Below are positions 39,422 to 47,897 of a DNA stretch of 64,000 nt, one piece after another. The stretch's first letter is position 1; every line of letters starts with the position of its first letter. This DNA is from Sporocytophaga myxococcoides DSM 11118 (GTDB taxonomy: Bacteria > Bacteroidota > Bacteroidia > Cytophagales > Cytophagaceae), in NCBI RefSeq assembly GCF_000426725.1, contig NZ_AUFX01000006.1:124001-188000 (forward strand), written 5' to 3'. A program made the position numbers and the translations under genes. The notes under the pieces were generated by a model. That model had not been told where the DNA came from. It did not search any database and saw only the letters and a list, made by a program, of their open reading frames with translations.

Positions 39422-40210
39422 ATGGTAAAAAAGTTCTTATCAATAGGATTCTGTCTCACATTACTTTTATTTTCATTTACTCCCTTAGAGCGTAAATCTA
39501 TTAGGGTGAAGACAATTGTTATTGATCCAGGCCACGGAGGAAAGGATCCTGGATGTCTAAAGCACAAAACCAGGGAAAAGGATATAGCGCTTGATATCAG
39601 TTTAAAAGTAGGTCAACTGATTCAGGAAAACATGCCGGATGTAAAGGTTGTTTTCACAAGAAAAGATGATCGGTTTGTGGAACTTCATGACAGGGCCGGT
39701 ATTGCTAATAAAAACCATGCAGACCTTTTTATTTCAGTTCATGTGAATTCCGGACCATCTGGTATGCATGGAACCGAAACCTATTGCATGGGACTTCATA
39801 AGACCGAACAGAACCTGGAAATTGCTCAAAGAGAAAACTCTTCTATTCTGATGGAAGATGATCATAAAGAAAACTATGAAGGGTTTGATCCTAATTCACC
39901 TCAATCTTATATTCTGTTTTCATTGTTCCAGAATGCTTTTATGCAAAGCAGTATGAAGCTTGCCCATAAGATTGAAACAGAATTTCAACTGAGCAATAAA
40001 AGACATAGCAGAGGAGTAAAACAAGCTGGTTTTCTGGTATTATGGAAAACTTCTATGCCAAGTGTGCTTGTTGAAACAGGGTTTATCACTGATACTGCTG
40101 ACTACAAACTACTCAATTCAGAATCAGGAAGGTTTGACTCCGCCTGGGGAATTTATAGTGCTATTGAAGATTACAAAAAGGATATTGAAGGGTCTGGCTT
40201 GGAGGAATAA
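39422..40210 (+). CDS. N-acetylmuramoyl-L-alanine amidase (Amidase_3)
   Basis: 262 aa zinc amidase that cleaves the bond between MurNAc and the stem peptide. After a signal sequence (1-22), TIVIDPGHGGKDPGC, DIALDISLKVG, VFTRKDDRFVELHDRAGIANKNHADLFISVHVNSGPS and LVETGFITD are all family motifs, with the His and Glu zinc ligands present. Likely periplasmic and involved in daughter-cell separation. No AMIN or LysM domain is present. Confidence 0.92.
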   Translation: MVKKFLSIGFCLTLLLFSFTPLERKSIRVKTIVIDPGHGGKDPGCLKHKTREKDIALDISLKVGQLIQENMPDVKVVFTRKDDRFVELHDRAGIANKNHADLFISVHVNSGPSGMHGTETYCMGLHKTEQNLEIAQRENSSILMEDDHKENYEGFDPNSPQSYILFSLFQNAFMQSSMKLAHKIETEFQLSNKRHSRGVKQAGFLVLWKTSMPSVLVETGFITDTADYKLLNSESGRFDSAWGIYSAIEDYKKDIEGSGLEE

Positions 40211-40842
40211 GCAAACTACCTTTTTTCAATTTTCGGATTTCTTCATCGGAATTTAGTTTTAAGAAGAAACATAAACTCTCCATTTTCCGGTCAAACAAGT
40301 CTTTTTCCTATCCATAAGAAAGCTCTTACCCAGGATTACTTTATACCTCTTACCCATTTTATTGCTTATTTTTTCTTTAAAAGGGTGTTTTCAACAAAAA
40401 AAATCGAAATGTAATTTATTCAGGTTAAAATTTGGGTTCAAAAATCCAATGTAATAGCTCAGAGGTCAAATGTCCGAGCTTTTTGCTCAAAATTCCGAGC
40501 TCTGAGGTCAAATGCCCGAGCCTTTTACTCAAAACTCCGAGCTCTGAGGTCAAATGCCCGAGTTTTTTGCTCAAAACTCCGAGCTCTGAGGTCAAATGCC
40601 CGAGCTTTTTACTCAAAACTCCGAGCTATGAAGTCAAACGACCGAGTTTTTTGCTCAAAACTCCGAGCTCTGAGGTCAAATGCCCGAGCTTTTTACTCGA
40701 ATCTCCGGACTCTCTATCAAACATTAAATGATTTCCAAGGTTATTTCGGCCTAAAAGTGATTTACAAATGGCTAAAAACTCCCTTAATTATATATAGTCA
40801 TCTTAAATTGGACAATCTAATTCCACTTTTGACTTTACAAGG
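40211..40842. other. 632-bp intergenic region without a supported gene
   Basis: Between the amidase and MFS genes. The first 245 bp hold no motif I recognise. The middle is the 42-bp tandem array at 40456-40707. The last 135 bp are A/T-rich with no hairpin or ORF of note. Open frames on both strands through the array come from the repeat length being a multiple of three and are not called as genes. Confidence 0.6.
40456..40707. repeat. tandem array of six 42-bp units
   Basis: Units start at 40456, 40498, 40540, 40582, 40624 and 40666 with exact 42-bp spacing, each with a GAGGTCAAA core, CCGAG, a T run and CTCAAAA. Within the array odd units read TTGCTC and even units TTACTC, giving an 84-bp higher-order period. 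Unit 5 is the most divergent (GAAGTCAAACGACC). Most unit junctions contain GAGCTC. Both strands stay open through it. Confidence 0.95.
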
Positions 40843-42345
40843 CTATTGAAGAATTGATGAATCTGTTTTAGATGAATAGATCAGATCATCATCGCTATCA
40901 TTTTCCAGCTTTTCCAAAGCAGAGTAAACTTTAGCCTTTGACAAGGATAAAGGTTTTCTCTGTTTGAAAAGAGATATATTTTTCAAATCATCAACCAATT
41001 GACTTTTAAGATTTCCCCATAAAGATTCTTTTTCTATCTCTACACCTTCTTTAAGATTTGCTAAAATTCTAAAGCTTAAAACACCAAGGATTACGGAGAA
41101 CACAAAAGGGAAATCCCACGACTGCAAGCTTATAAAATGAATTGCCTCCTTCATATCAGGGCCAGAATAGTTAAAGCCTATAGAAAAATCCTTCAGAGTA
41201 AAATAACCGGAAACCATTCCGGACAATAATGGACCAAAGCCGGCAAATATGGAATTACTCATATTCATAGAGATAAGAAAGACAGATCCCTTTCCCTTAG
41301 GAGCTAGCTTTAAACCGATATTCCCTACAGCCAGAGATATTCCTCCGTTGGCTATACCTATCATTATATGAATAATCACCAATAAAGGCAAAGTAAATAA
41401 ATGCTTTGCAGGAAATGTGGTATAAGTCCAGGCAAGAACCGAAAGCATGTATAGAGGGACACAAATCCTCAATACAGCCTTATTATTTAATGTATCAGAA
41501 TATTTACCCCAGAAGCCAAGAGATAAAATAGTGACCAACTGAGCAAGTACAGTAAGCCCGATTACGATACTGACAGGATACTGAAGCTGGCTTAGCAGAT
41601 AGACTGAAAAAAACGGTGTAGCAAAATTTGAAGCCAGGTTCCATAGAATGGTAAAACCAATAAGTGTTCTCAGATTTTCATTGGCAAAAGGTCTTGTCAA
41701 TTCTTTAAATGAGAAAACAGGAAATTCTTTCATTTCTGGTTCGTGAGTTTGAGAAAGCAAAAAGGTACTAAGCAGTCCCAAGCCACCTGCTACCAGGAAA
41801 AAGCAACCAAACACAAATCTCATCATTTCATGTCCTGCAAAATGATCAAGAACAAATCCGGTTAAAAAGGACACCGCAACTGCGAAAGCCTGAGCCCACC
41901 TGATTCTGCTACTAAAAAACCTTCCCAGCTGATCTGAAGGAATAAGATCATGCATCCACGAAGTCCAGGAACCTCCTGAAATTGCCCCAACAAAATTGTG
42001 AACAAACATTACCCCTATCAGAAGATAAATCAACCAGTTTCCCTGTGAAAATAAACATGCGAATCCCAATATCAGCAAAGGGAATCTGCCTAGAAATGAA
42101 AATAAGACACAAACCTTCCTTCTGCTCTTTATTTTATTTAGAAACCAAACCGAGAACAACTGAAACAGATTTGCAAAAACAGGAATACAGGCAAGCAAAC
42201 CAAGTTGCAAGCCCGAAGCACCTAATAATAATGCAAAAGCAACTAATACAGGACCGCCGCTGAAACCGGACATGGACTGAGAAACGATACCATCTGAAAG
42301 TACCAGTTTCTTCGCCCTTTCGATTAAGAGAGAATTATCTTCCAA
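40843..42345 (-). CDS. MFS transporter
   Basis: 500 aa with 12 membrane helices and a polar C-terminal tail of about 70 residues. FSGGPVLVAFALLLGASGLQLGLLACIPVFANLFQLFSVWFLNKI with SRRK and the WTSWMHDLIPSDQLGRFFSSRI loop are typical of MFS_1 proteins. The start codon would be TTG 42345; no ATG precedes it in frame and the next Met is 19 codons in. Substrate is unknown. Confidence 0.8.
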   Translation of the reverse strand: MEDNSLLIERAKKLVLSDGIVSQSMSGFSGGPVLVAFALLLGASGLQLGLLACIPVFANLFQLFSVWFLNKIKSRRKVCVLFSFLGRFPLLILGFACLFSQGNWLIYLLIGVMFVHNFVGAISGGSWTSWMHDLIPSDQLGRFFSSRIRWAQAFAVAVSFLTGFVLDHFAGHEMMRFVFGCFFLVAGGLGLLSTFLLSQTHEPEMKEFPVFSFKELTRPFANENLRTLIGFTILWNLASNFATPFFSVYLLSQLQYPVSIVIGLTVLAQLVTILSLGFWGKYSDTLNNKAVLRICVPLYMLSVLAWTYTTFPAKHLFTLPLLVIIHIMIGIANGGISLAVGNIGLKLAPKGKGSVFLISMNMSNSIFAGFGPLLSGMVSGYFTLKDFSIGFNYSGPDMKEAIHFISLQSWDFPFVFSVILGVLSFRILANLKEGVEIEKESLWGNLKSQLVDDLKNISLFKQRKPLSLSKAKVYSALEKLENDSDDDLIYSSKTDSSILQ

Positions 42346-42519
42346 AGCTGAATTAAACTGAATGTGGGAACACAGTTATGAACGATAAAAAGATTCAAAA
42401 AATTTCCCAAATATGGCATTGACAAGAAAAATTCTAATGGCTATATTTACTATAGAATTGGATGATATAACAGTAAGGGATATAGGCTTTGTTTTTAACC
42501 TAAAAAATAAATTACCGAT

Positions 42520-42783
42520 ATGAAAACCTTGAAAGAATTTTTAAAATCAACCGTTATCAATTTATGCATATTCAGCACTACATTAGTAGCTTTTTATGCA
42601 AGTGCCATGTTCTTCACAATACTTCTTTTGGAAGAATTTTACTTCAACCGTCCCAACCAGGTTTTAAGAGAGGATTTTGAAGTACTTATTCAGAAGCTTC
42701 ATAATGCCCCGGAGATTCTTAGAGAAATTCTTTATCCCAATCAAAATGACAGTGGCATAAAAATCGTAAAAGAGGGATTTTAA
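42520..42783 (+). CDS. small membrane protein of unknown function
   Basis: 87 aa with one membrane helix (about 16-38, LCIFSTTLVAFYASAMFFTILLLEEFYF) and an acidic, helical soluble tail. No family is recognised. It precedes the small Rho-N-like gene by 51 bp and reads like a real gene by its ATG, composition and clean frame. Confidence 0.5.
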   Translation: MKTLKEFLKSTVINLCIFSTTLVAFYASAMFFTILLLEEFYFNRPNQVLREDFEVLIQKLHNAPEILREILYPNQNDSGIKIVKEGF

Positions 42784-42834
42784 GCACACCTAACATTTCA
42801 TGCGTTTCCTTGTTGTATTTTCAAAAGGTAAAAT

Positions 42835-43050
42835 ATGGAAAACCCAGAATATTTTGACGGACCAGAAAGCGAGGATCTAGGTGATATTGAGGATTCTAAG
42901 TTTGGCAGAAAAAGGCAGAATCTGGAAATGCTACCGATTCAAGAGCTTAGAAAAAGAGCAGAACTAAGAAAGATCAAAGATTTTGAAACCCTTAATAAGC
43001 AAAAGCTTATAGAAGCACTCCATAAGTACGAGGAATCAAAGCAAAAATAG
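42835..43050 (+). CDS. small protein with Rho-N-like helix motif
   Basis: 71 aa acidic then basic protein. LPIQELRKRAELRKIKDFETLNKQKLIEALHKYE resembles the SAP/Rho-N-terminal fold, in which two short helices hold nucleic acid. The first 30 residues are disordered and acid-rich (FDGPESEDLGDIEDSK). It lies 108 bp upstream of dnaE. A nucleic-acid-binding role is inference from this resemblance. Confidence 0.6.
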   Translation: MENPEYFDGPESEDLGDIEDSKFGRKRQNLEMLPIQELRKRAELRKIKDFETLNKQKLIEALHKYEESKQK

Positions 43051-43158
43051 TAAAGCGCAGGAATCCGACAGCAGGTTATTTTTGTTCTCAATATTGTTGA
43101 AAACTTTTGAAGAATATCAATTAATTTTAGAATTCAACTTTATTGTCTAATACCCGAA

Positions 43159-46100
43159 ATGCCGGATTTCGCACATTTACACGTACATACCCAATTTTCC
43201 CTTCTTGACGGAGCAGCCAACATCACTGACCTGATGAAAAAGGCTCAGAAAGATGAGATGAAGGCTGTAGCAATCACCGACCATGGGAACATGTTCGGAG
43301 TTTTCAAATTTGTTGCAGAAGCAAACAAATACAATGTAAAACCTATAGTCGGGTGTGAATTTTACCTTGTAGAAGACCGTCATAAAAAATCGTTTACCAA
43401 AACAGATAAGGACGTCCGCCGCCATCAGCTCCTGCTTGCTAAAAATCCTGAAGGATATAAAAACCTCGCCAAGCTCTGCTCTCTGGGATACATGGAAGGG
43501 CTTTACGGAAAGTATCCGAGAATTGATAAGGAACTAATCTTAAAATACCATAAAGGACTTATTGCAACTACCTGTTGTATAGGAGCCGAAGTACCGCAAA
43601 CAATTCTAAAAAAAGGAGAAGAAGAAGGTGAAAAAGTCTTCAAATGGTGGCTGGATCTTTTTGGAGAAGATTATTATGTAGAGCTTCAGCGTCACGATAT
43701 TCCGGAGCAGAATATAGTAAATGAAGTGCTTATAAAATTCGCACTGAAACACAAGGTGAAAATTATAGCATCTAACGATTCTCACTATGTAGATCAGGAA
43801 GATTCCAATGCACACGACATTCTGCTATGCATCAACACAGGAGAAAAACAAAGTACCCCAACCAATAAAGAATTTTCTGACGACGGTGCCTTTACTAAAG
43901 GAACTCGTTTTGCTTTTTACAATGATCAGTTTTATTTCAAAACTAAAACTGAGATGGGGAAACTTTTTCACGATATCCCTTCCGCAGTAGATAATACAAT
44001 AGAAATCGTTGATAAAGTAGAAAGTCTGAAACTCAAAAGAGATATTCTGCTTCCCAACTTCCCTATTCCTGATTCCTTTAAAGTGAATACCGGACCAGAT
44101 GCCGATGTCCTGAATCAGTGGGAATTTCTAAAACATTTAACTTTTGAGGGGGCCAGAAAAAAATATAGGGAAATAACTCCTGAAATTGAAGAACGCCTCA
44201 ACTTTGAGTTGTTTACCATCAAAACGATGGGATTTGCAGGTTACTTTCTTATCGTACAGGATTTCATTAATAAAGGAAAAGAGATTGGAGTATTCGTGGG
44301 TCCCGGAAGGGGTTCGGCGGCAGGCTCTGCCGTTGCCTATTGTGTCGGTATTACCAATATAGACCCAATCAAGTACGACCTGCTTTTTGAGCGTTTCCTG
44401 AATCCGGACAGAAAGAGCATGCCCGATATTGATACGGACTTTGACGACACAGGGCGCCAGAAAGTAATTGACTATGTAGTTGATAAGTATGGAAAAACTC
44501 AGGTGGCGCAAATCGTAACTTACGGTTCGATGGCCGCGAAAATGAGTATCAAGGACGTTGCCAGGGTACTCGACCTTCCGCTTAGCGATTCCAATGCACT
44601 GGCCAAAATGGTTCCGGAAAAACCTGGTATCGAACTCAACAGGGTACTGACTGCTCCGATAGACGGGCCTGGGAGCCTTAGTGAAAAAGAAGGACTTAAC
44701 CCCGATGATCTGGAAGGAGTAAAAAAACTCCGTGAGATCATGAACGGTAAAGATCTCCAGGCTAATGTACTAAAAGAAGCACTGGTACTCGAAGGCTCAG
44801 TAAGAGGTACAGGTGTTCACGCTGCAGGTATCATCATTGCTCCCCAGGACCTTTCCGACCTGATGCCCGTAGCAACCTCCAAAGACTCCGATCTTCTACT
44901 TACACAATATGATGGAAAAGTAATTGAAGATGCGGGAGTAATCAAGATGGACTTTCTGGGTTTAAAAACCCTGACAATTATAAAGGATGCACTTGCTCTG
45001 ATAAAAAAGAACAAGGGAATTGAGATAGAGATCGACGAAATTGATCTGGAAGATTTAAAAACATTTGAACTATACCAGAGAGGAGAAACCAACGGAACAT
45101 TCCAGTTCGAGTCCGTGGGTATGCAGAAATACCTGAAGGAACTGAAACCCGATAAGTTTTCTGACCTTATCGCGATGAACGCTCTTTATCGTCCGGGCCC
45201 TCTCGAATACATCCCTAACTATATCCGCCGTAAGCATGGCAAAGAGCCTATCACTTACGATATAGCGGAAATGGAGCAATACCTGAAAGACACCTATGGT
45301 ATTAACGTTTACCAGGAGCAGGTAATGCTTCTGTCTCAGAAGCTTGCCAACTTCAGTAAGGGAGATGCCGACGTTCTTCGTAAGGCCATGGGTAAAAAAG
45401 ATAAGGCTACCCTGGATAAAATGAAGAGCAAATTTATGGAAGGCTGCGGGAAAAACGGCCACGACCTTAAAGTTGCAGACAAGGTCTGGACCGACTGGGA
45501 AGCCTTTGCGTCCTACGCCTTCAACAAATCTCACTCAACCTGTTATGCCTTTGTGGCATTCCAGACTGCATTCTTAAAAGCGCATCATCCCGCGGAATAT
45601 ATGGCCTCGGTACTTACTCATAACATGAGTAATATCGATAAGATCTCCTTCTTCATGGATGAATGTAAGAAGATAGGGTTAACAGTTCTGGGGCCGGACA
45701 TCAATGAAAGTTCCATGACCTTTGACGTTAACAAGGAAGGTAAAATCCGTTTCGGATTAGGAGCGATCAAGGGAGCTGGAGAAGCTGCGATCGCAGCAAT
45801 TATCTCTGAAAGAGAAGAAAACGGTCCTTATACAGACCTGTTTAATCTGGTACAAAGAGTAAACCTTCGTACCATGAATAAGAAAACTTTTGAATGTTTT
45901 GCTTATGCTGGTGCGTTTGATTCGTTCGGACTCCATCGAGGACAATATTTCTTTGTAACTGCAGAGAAAGACAATACAAGTACTATAGAAAAAATCATCA
46001 GATACGGATCCGCATATCAGCAAGATAAAGATGCGAACCAACAGAGCCTGTTTGGCAGTTCTAGTAGTGTTGAGGTCGCTAAGCCAAAGATTCCGGATTG

Positions 46101-46749
46101 CGAACCATGGAGCGAAATTGAGAAATTAAAATTTGAGCGTGATGTTGTAGGATTTTATATATCGGGCCACCCTCTGGATCAGTACAGAATGGAAATTGAT
46201 AACTTTTGTACTTGTCCTGCAGATAAAGTTTTTGACTACAAAAACAGAGAAGTTTCTGTAGCAGGAATAGTAGGAACTGCGAATGTAAGGCAGATGAAAA
46301 ACGGTAAATCATTCATTGTTTTCAGTCTGGAAGATTTTGACGGTAAAATCGAAATGGCGCTATTTGGAGAAGATTATCTGAAGTTTGCTCATTGGATAAA
46401 ACCCGGAGAGTTTTTACACATTAGAGGAAAGGTACAACAAAGATATAACGGCGATCAATGGGAATTCAAACCTCTTAATATTAGCCTTTTGGCTGATATC
46501 AGGCAAAAAATGGTAAAAGGAGTATCTGTAAAATTAAATATCCAGGGGTTAAAACCGGAGACTTTAAATAGTCTGGAGGAAGTAATCACCGGAAATCTTG
46601 GTAATACAGAATTGAAATTTACGCTCTCCGACGATATAGAAAACATTCACGTTGAGCTATTTTCGCGAAAATTCAAAGTAGACCCAAACAATACATTACT
46701 CGACCAGTTAAAAAATCTTAATGAGGTGGAGTATAAAATTCTATTTTGA
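43159..46749 (+). CDS. dnaE: DNA polymerase III subunit alpha
   Basis: 1196 aa replicative polymerase. PHP domain at the N-terminus (HLHVHTQFSLLDG, NSDSH-like SNDSHYV), polymerase core with GPGRGSAAGS and catalytic aspartates D423 and D425 in MPDIDTDFDDTGR, and later QEQVM, helix-hairpin and OB-fold regions (VSVAGIVGTANVRQMKNGKSFIVFSLEDFDG). Length fits the DnaE1 type. Third-codon bases in about 44.3-45.7 kb look more GC-rich than in neighbouring genes; this was judged by eye. Confidence 0.98.
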   Translation: MPDFAHLHVHTQFSLLDGAANITDLMKKAQKDEMKAVAITDHGNMFGVFKFVAEANKYNVKPIVGCEFYLVEDRHKKSFTKTDKDVRRHQLLLAKNPEGYKNLAKLCSLGYMEGLYGKYPRIDKELILKYHKGLIATTCCIGAEVPQTILKKGEEEGEKVFKWWLDLFGEDYYVELQRHDIPEQNIVNEVLIKFALKHKVKIIASNDSHYVDQEDSNAHDILLCINTGEKQSTPTNKEFSDDGAFTKGTRFAFYNDQFYFKTKTEMGKLFHDIPSAVDNTIEIVDKVESLKLKRDILLPNFPIPDSFKVNTGPDADVLNQWEFLKHLTFEGARKKYREITPEIEERLNFELFTIKTMGFAGYFLIVQDFINKGKEIGVFVGPGRGSAAGSAVAYCVGITNIDPIKYDLLFERFLNPDRKSMPDIDTDFDDTGRQKVIDYVVDKYGKTQVAQIVTYGSMAAKMSIKDVARVLDLPLSDSNALAKMVPEKPGIELNRVLTAPIDGPGSLSEKEGLNPDDLEGVKKLREIMNGKDLQANVLKEALVLEGSVRGTGVHAAGIIIAPQDLSDLMPVATSKDSDLLLTQYDGKVIEDAGVIKMDFLGLKTLTIIKDALALIKKNKGIEIEIDEIDLEDLKTFELYQRGETNGTFQFESVGMQKYLKELKPDKFSDLIAMNALYRPGPLEYIPNYIRRKHGKEPITYDIAEMEQYLKDTYGINVYQEQVMLLSQKLANFSKGDADVLRKAMGKKDKATLDKMKSKFMEGCGKNGHDLKVADKVWTDWEAFASYAFNKSHSTCYAFVAFQTAFLKAHHPAEYMASVLTHNMSNIDKISFFMDECKKIGLTVLGPDINESSMTFDVNKEGKIRFGLGAIKGAGEAAIAAIISEREENGPYTDLFNLVQRVNLRTMNKKTFECFAYAGAFDSFGLHRGQYFFVTAEKDNTSTIEKIIRYGSAYQQDKDANQQSLFGSSSSVEVAKPKIPDCEPWSEIEKLKFERDVVGFYISGHPLDQYRMEIDNFCTCPADKVFDYKNREVSVAGIVGTANVRQMKNGKSFIVFSLEDFDGKIEMALFGEDYLKFAHWIKPGEFLHIRGKVQQRYNGDQWEFKPLNISLLADIRQKMVKGVSVKLNIQGLKPETLNSLEEVITGNLGNTELKFTLSDDIENIHVELFSRKFKVDPNNTLLDQLKNLNEVEYKILF

Positions 46750-46825
46750 TAGAAACTAAATATTTAAAAAAATAGTAAGTTTACGGTCTGGTAATAATTA
46801 ATAAACCTCTTTGTATTTTAAAAAT

Positions 46826-47146
46826 ATGGGAAAAGCAATAGAAATCACAGACGCTAATTTTGAAGATATAACCAACACAGACAAACCTGTGCTAGTTGAT
46901 TTCTGGGCTGAATGGTGCGGACCTTGCAAAATGATCGGTCCGGTTGTAGAAGAACTTGCTGCTGACTATGAAGGAAAAGCTATAATAGGAAAAGTAGACG
47001 TAGACAACAACCCTAACACTTCAGCTAAATTTGGTATCAGAAGTATTCCTACTCTCCTGGTAATTAAAAACGGAAAGATTGTTGAGAAACAAGTTGGCGC
47101 TGTTCCAAAAAATGTTCTAAGCCAAAAAATTGAAGCTCATTTGTAA
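46826..47146 (+). CDS. trxA: thioredoxin
   Basis: 106 aa, start at ATG 46826 (MGKAIEITDANFED); the TTG five codons upstream is not needed. Active site WCGPC in DFWAEWCGPCKMIGPV, conserved Pro in RSIPTLLVIKNG. Reduces protein disulfides. It follows dnaE by 76 bp, and a strong terminator is downstream. Confidence 0.97.
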   Translation: MGKAIEITDANFEDITNTDKPVLVDFWAEWCGPCKMIGPVVEELAADYEGKAIIGKVDVDNNPNTSAKFGIRSIPTLLVIKNGKIVEKQVGAVPKNVLSQKIEAHL

Positions 47147-47169
47147 TTAGAAAAATGATTTTCATAAAT

Positions 47170-47203
47170 AAAAAGAGACTGCCTAACCAGACAGTCTCTT
47201 TTT
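47170..47203 (+). terminator. terminator after trxA
   Basis: Perfect stem AAAAAGAGACTG / CAGTCTCTTTTT with a 10-base loop, followed by T-rich sequence, 24 bases after the trxA stop. Confidence 0.9.
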
Positions 47204-47338
47204 ATTTTTACCCCCCTCTTCCCTATACACTTTTTCCTCTATCCCTTATGATGTAGAGCCGCAACAGAGAGAACAATATAGCTAAAAACAAATTTCATTT
47301 TGTACTGCTTAAATATACATAGCTACTATTCAATCAAG

Positions 47339-47860
47339 ATGAAATACATTTTATTATTGTTATCTGCTTTAACATCATGTCTTGATAGTCTTAAAGTAAA
47401 AAACGGAATTGCCTACGAAGCCAGCGAAGGATTAGTACTTGCCAAAGACAGCGCCAATTATGATCATTTATTCCAAAGACTTGCGCGTTCAGATGCAGAC
47501 TTTATGCTAACTATAAAGCCAGTCAAAATAGAACCTGTAATTAAACATACTGATAACATTCTGCTGATACAAACTCCTGTTATTGACCACAAAACCGTTA
47601 ATATTATTACTGCAAAACCAGCAATCAAAAAAGCAATAAATGAAATCAAAGAAGTAGTAATATTCAATGAACCGAAGCTTGATGAAACGGTCAGAAATGA
47701 AATTAAGCCAATTATAATAAAGGATACCGTTCTGCCACTCATAAAGCCCGCAATGGATACAATATGGACCAAAGTAGAAACCGGCGATACTGAATTTCAG
47801 GATATGGAGACTACAAAAAAGACCAAAAGGAGAAAGAAGTTCTTGTTCTTTAAGAAATAA
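47339..47860 (+). CDS. hypothetical lipoprotein
   Basis: 173 aa. I start at ATG 47339, which gives a lipoprotein signal MKYILLLLSALTSC; the upstream TTG at 47300 would bury it. The rest is polar with PVxKxxPV-like and IKP repeats of about equal spacing (KPVKIEP, TAKPAIK, EIKPIIIKD, IKPAMD), and a very basic end. No family recognised. It may be a spacer-like or wall-binding protein (inference). Confidence 0.5.
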   Translation: MKYILLLLSALTSCLDSLKVKNGIAYEASEGLVLAKDSANYDHLFQRLARSDADFMLTIKPVKIEPVIKHTDNILLIQTPVIDHKTVNIITAKPAIKKAINEIKEVVIFNEPKLDETVRNEIKPIIIKDTVLPLIKPAMDTIWTKVETGDTEFQDMETTKKTKRRKKFLFFKK

Positions 47861-47870
47861 GAACTTCTTT
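47833..47870 (+). terminator. hairpin at the 3' end of the lipoprotein gene
   Basis: Twelve-bp perfect stem AAAGAAGTTCTT / AAGAACTTCTTT spanning the stop codon. No long T tract follows, so it may be a terminator or stabiliser. Confidence 0.45.
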
Positions 47871-47897
47871 CAAAGCATTGAGGAATGAAAGATTGAG

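Noticed and set aside
40456-40707. CRISPR array
   Set aside because: The units are directly adjacent with no unique spacers and no cas gene nearby; it is a minisatellite.
40425-40731. Open frames on both strands through the 42-bp repeats, as a repeat protein gene
   Set aside because: The frames lack a good start and ribosome-binding site, and are open on both strands simply because the unit is 42 bp; called as a repeat only.
45070-45534. 154-codon frame opposite dnaE
   Set aside because: Antisense to the polymerase core; no conserved motif and no start signal.
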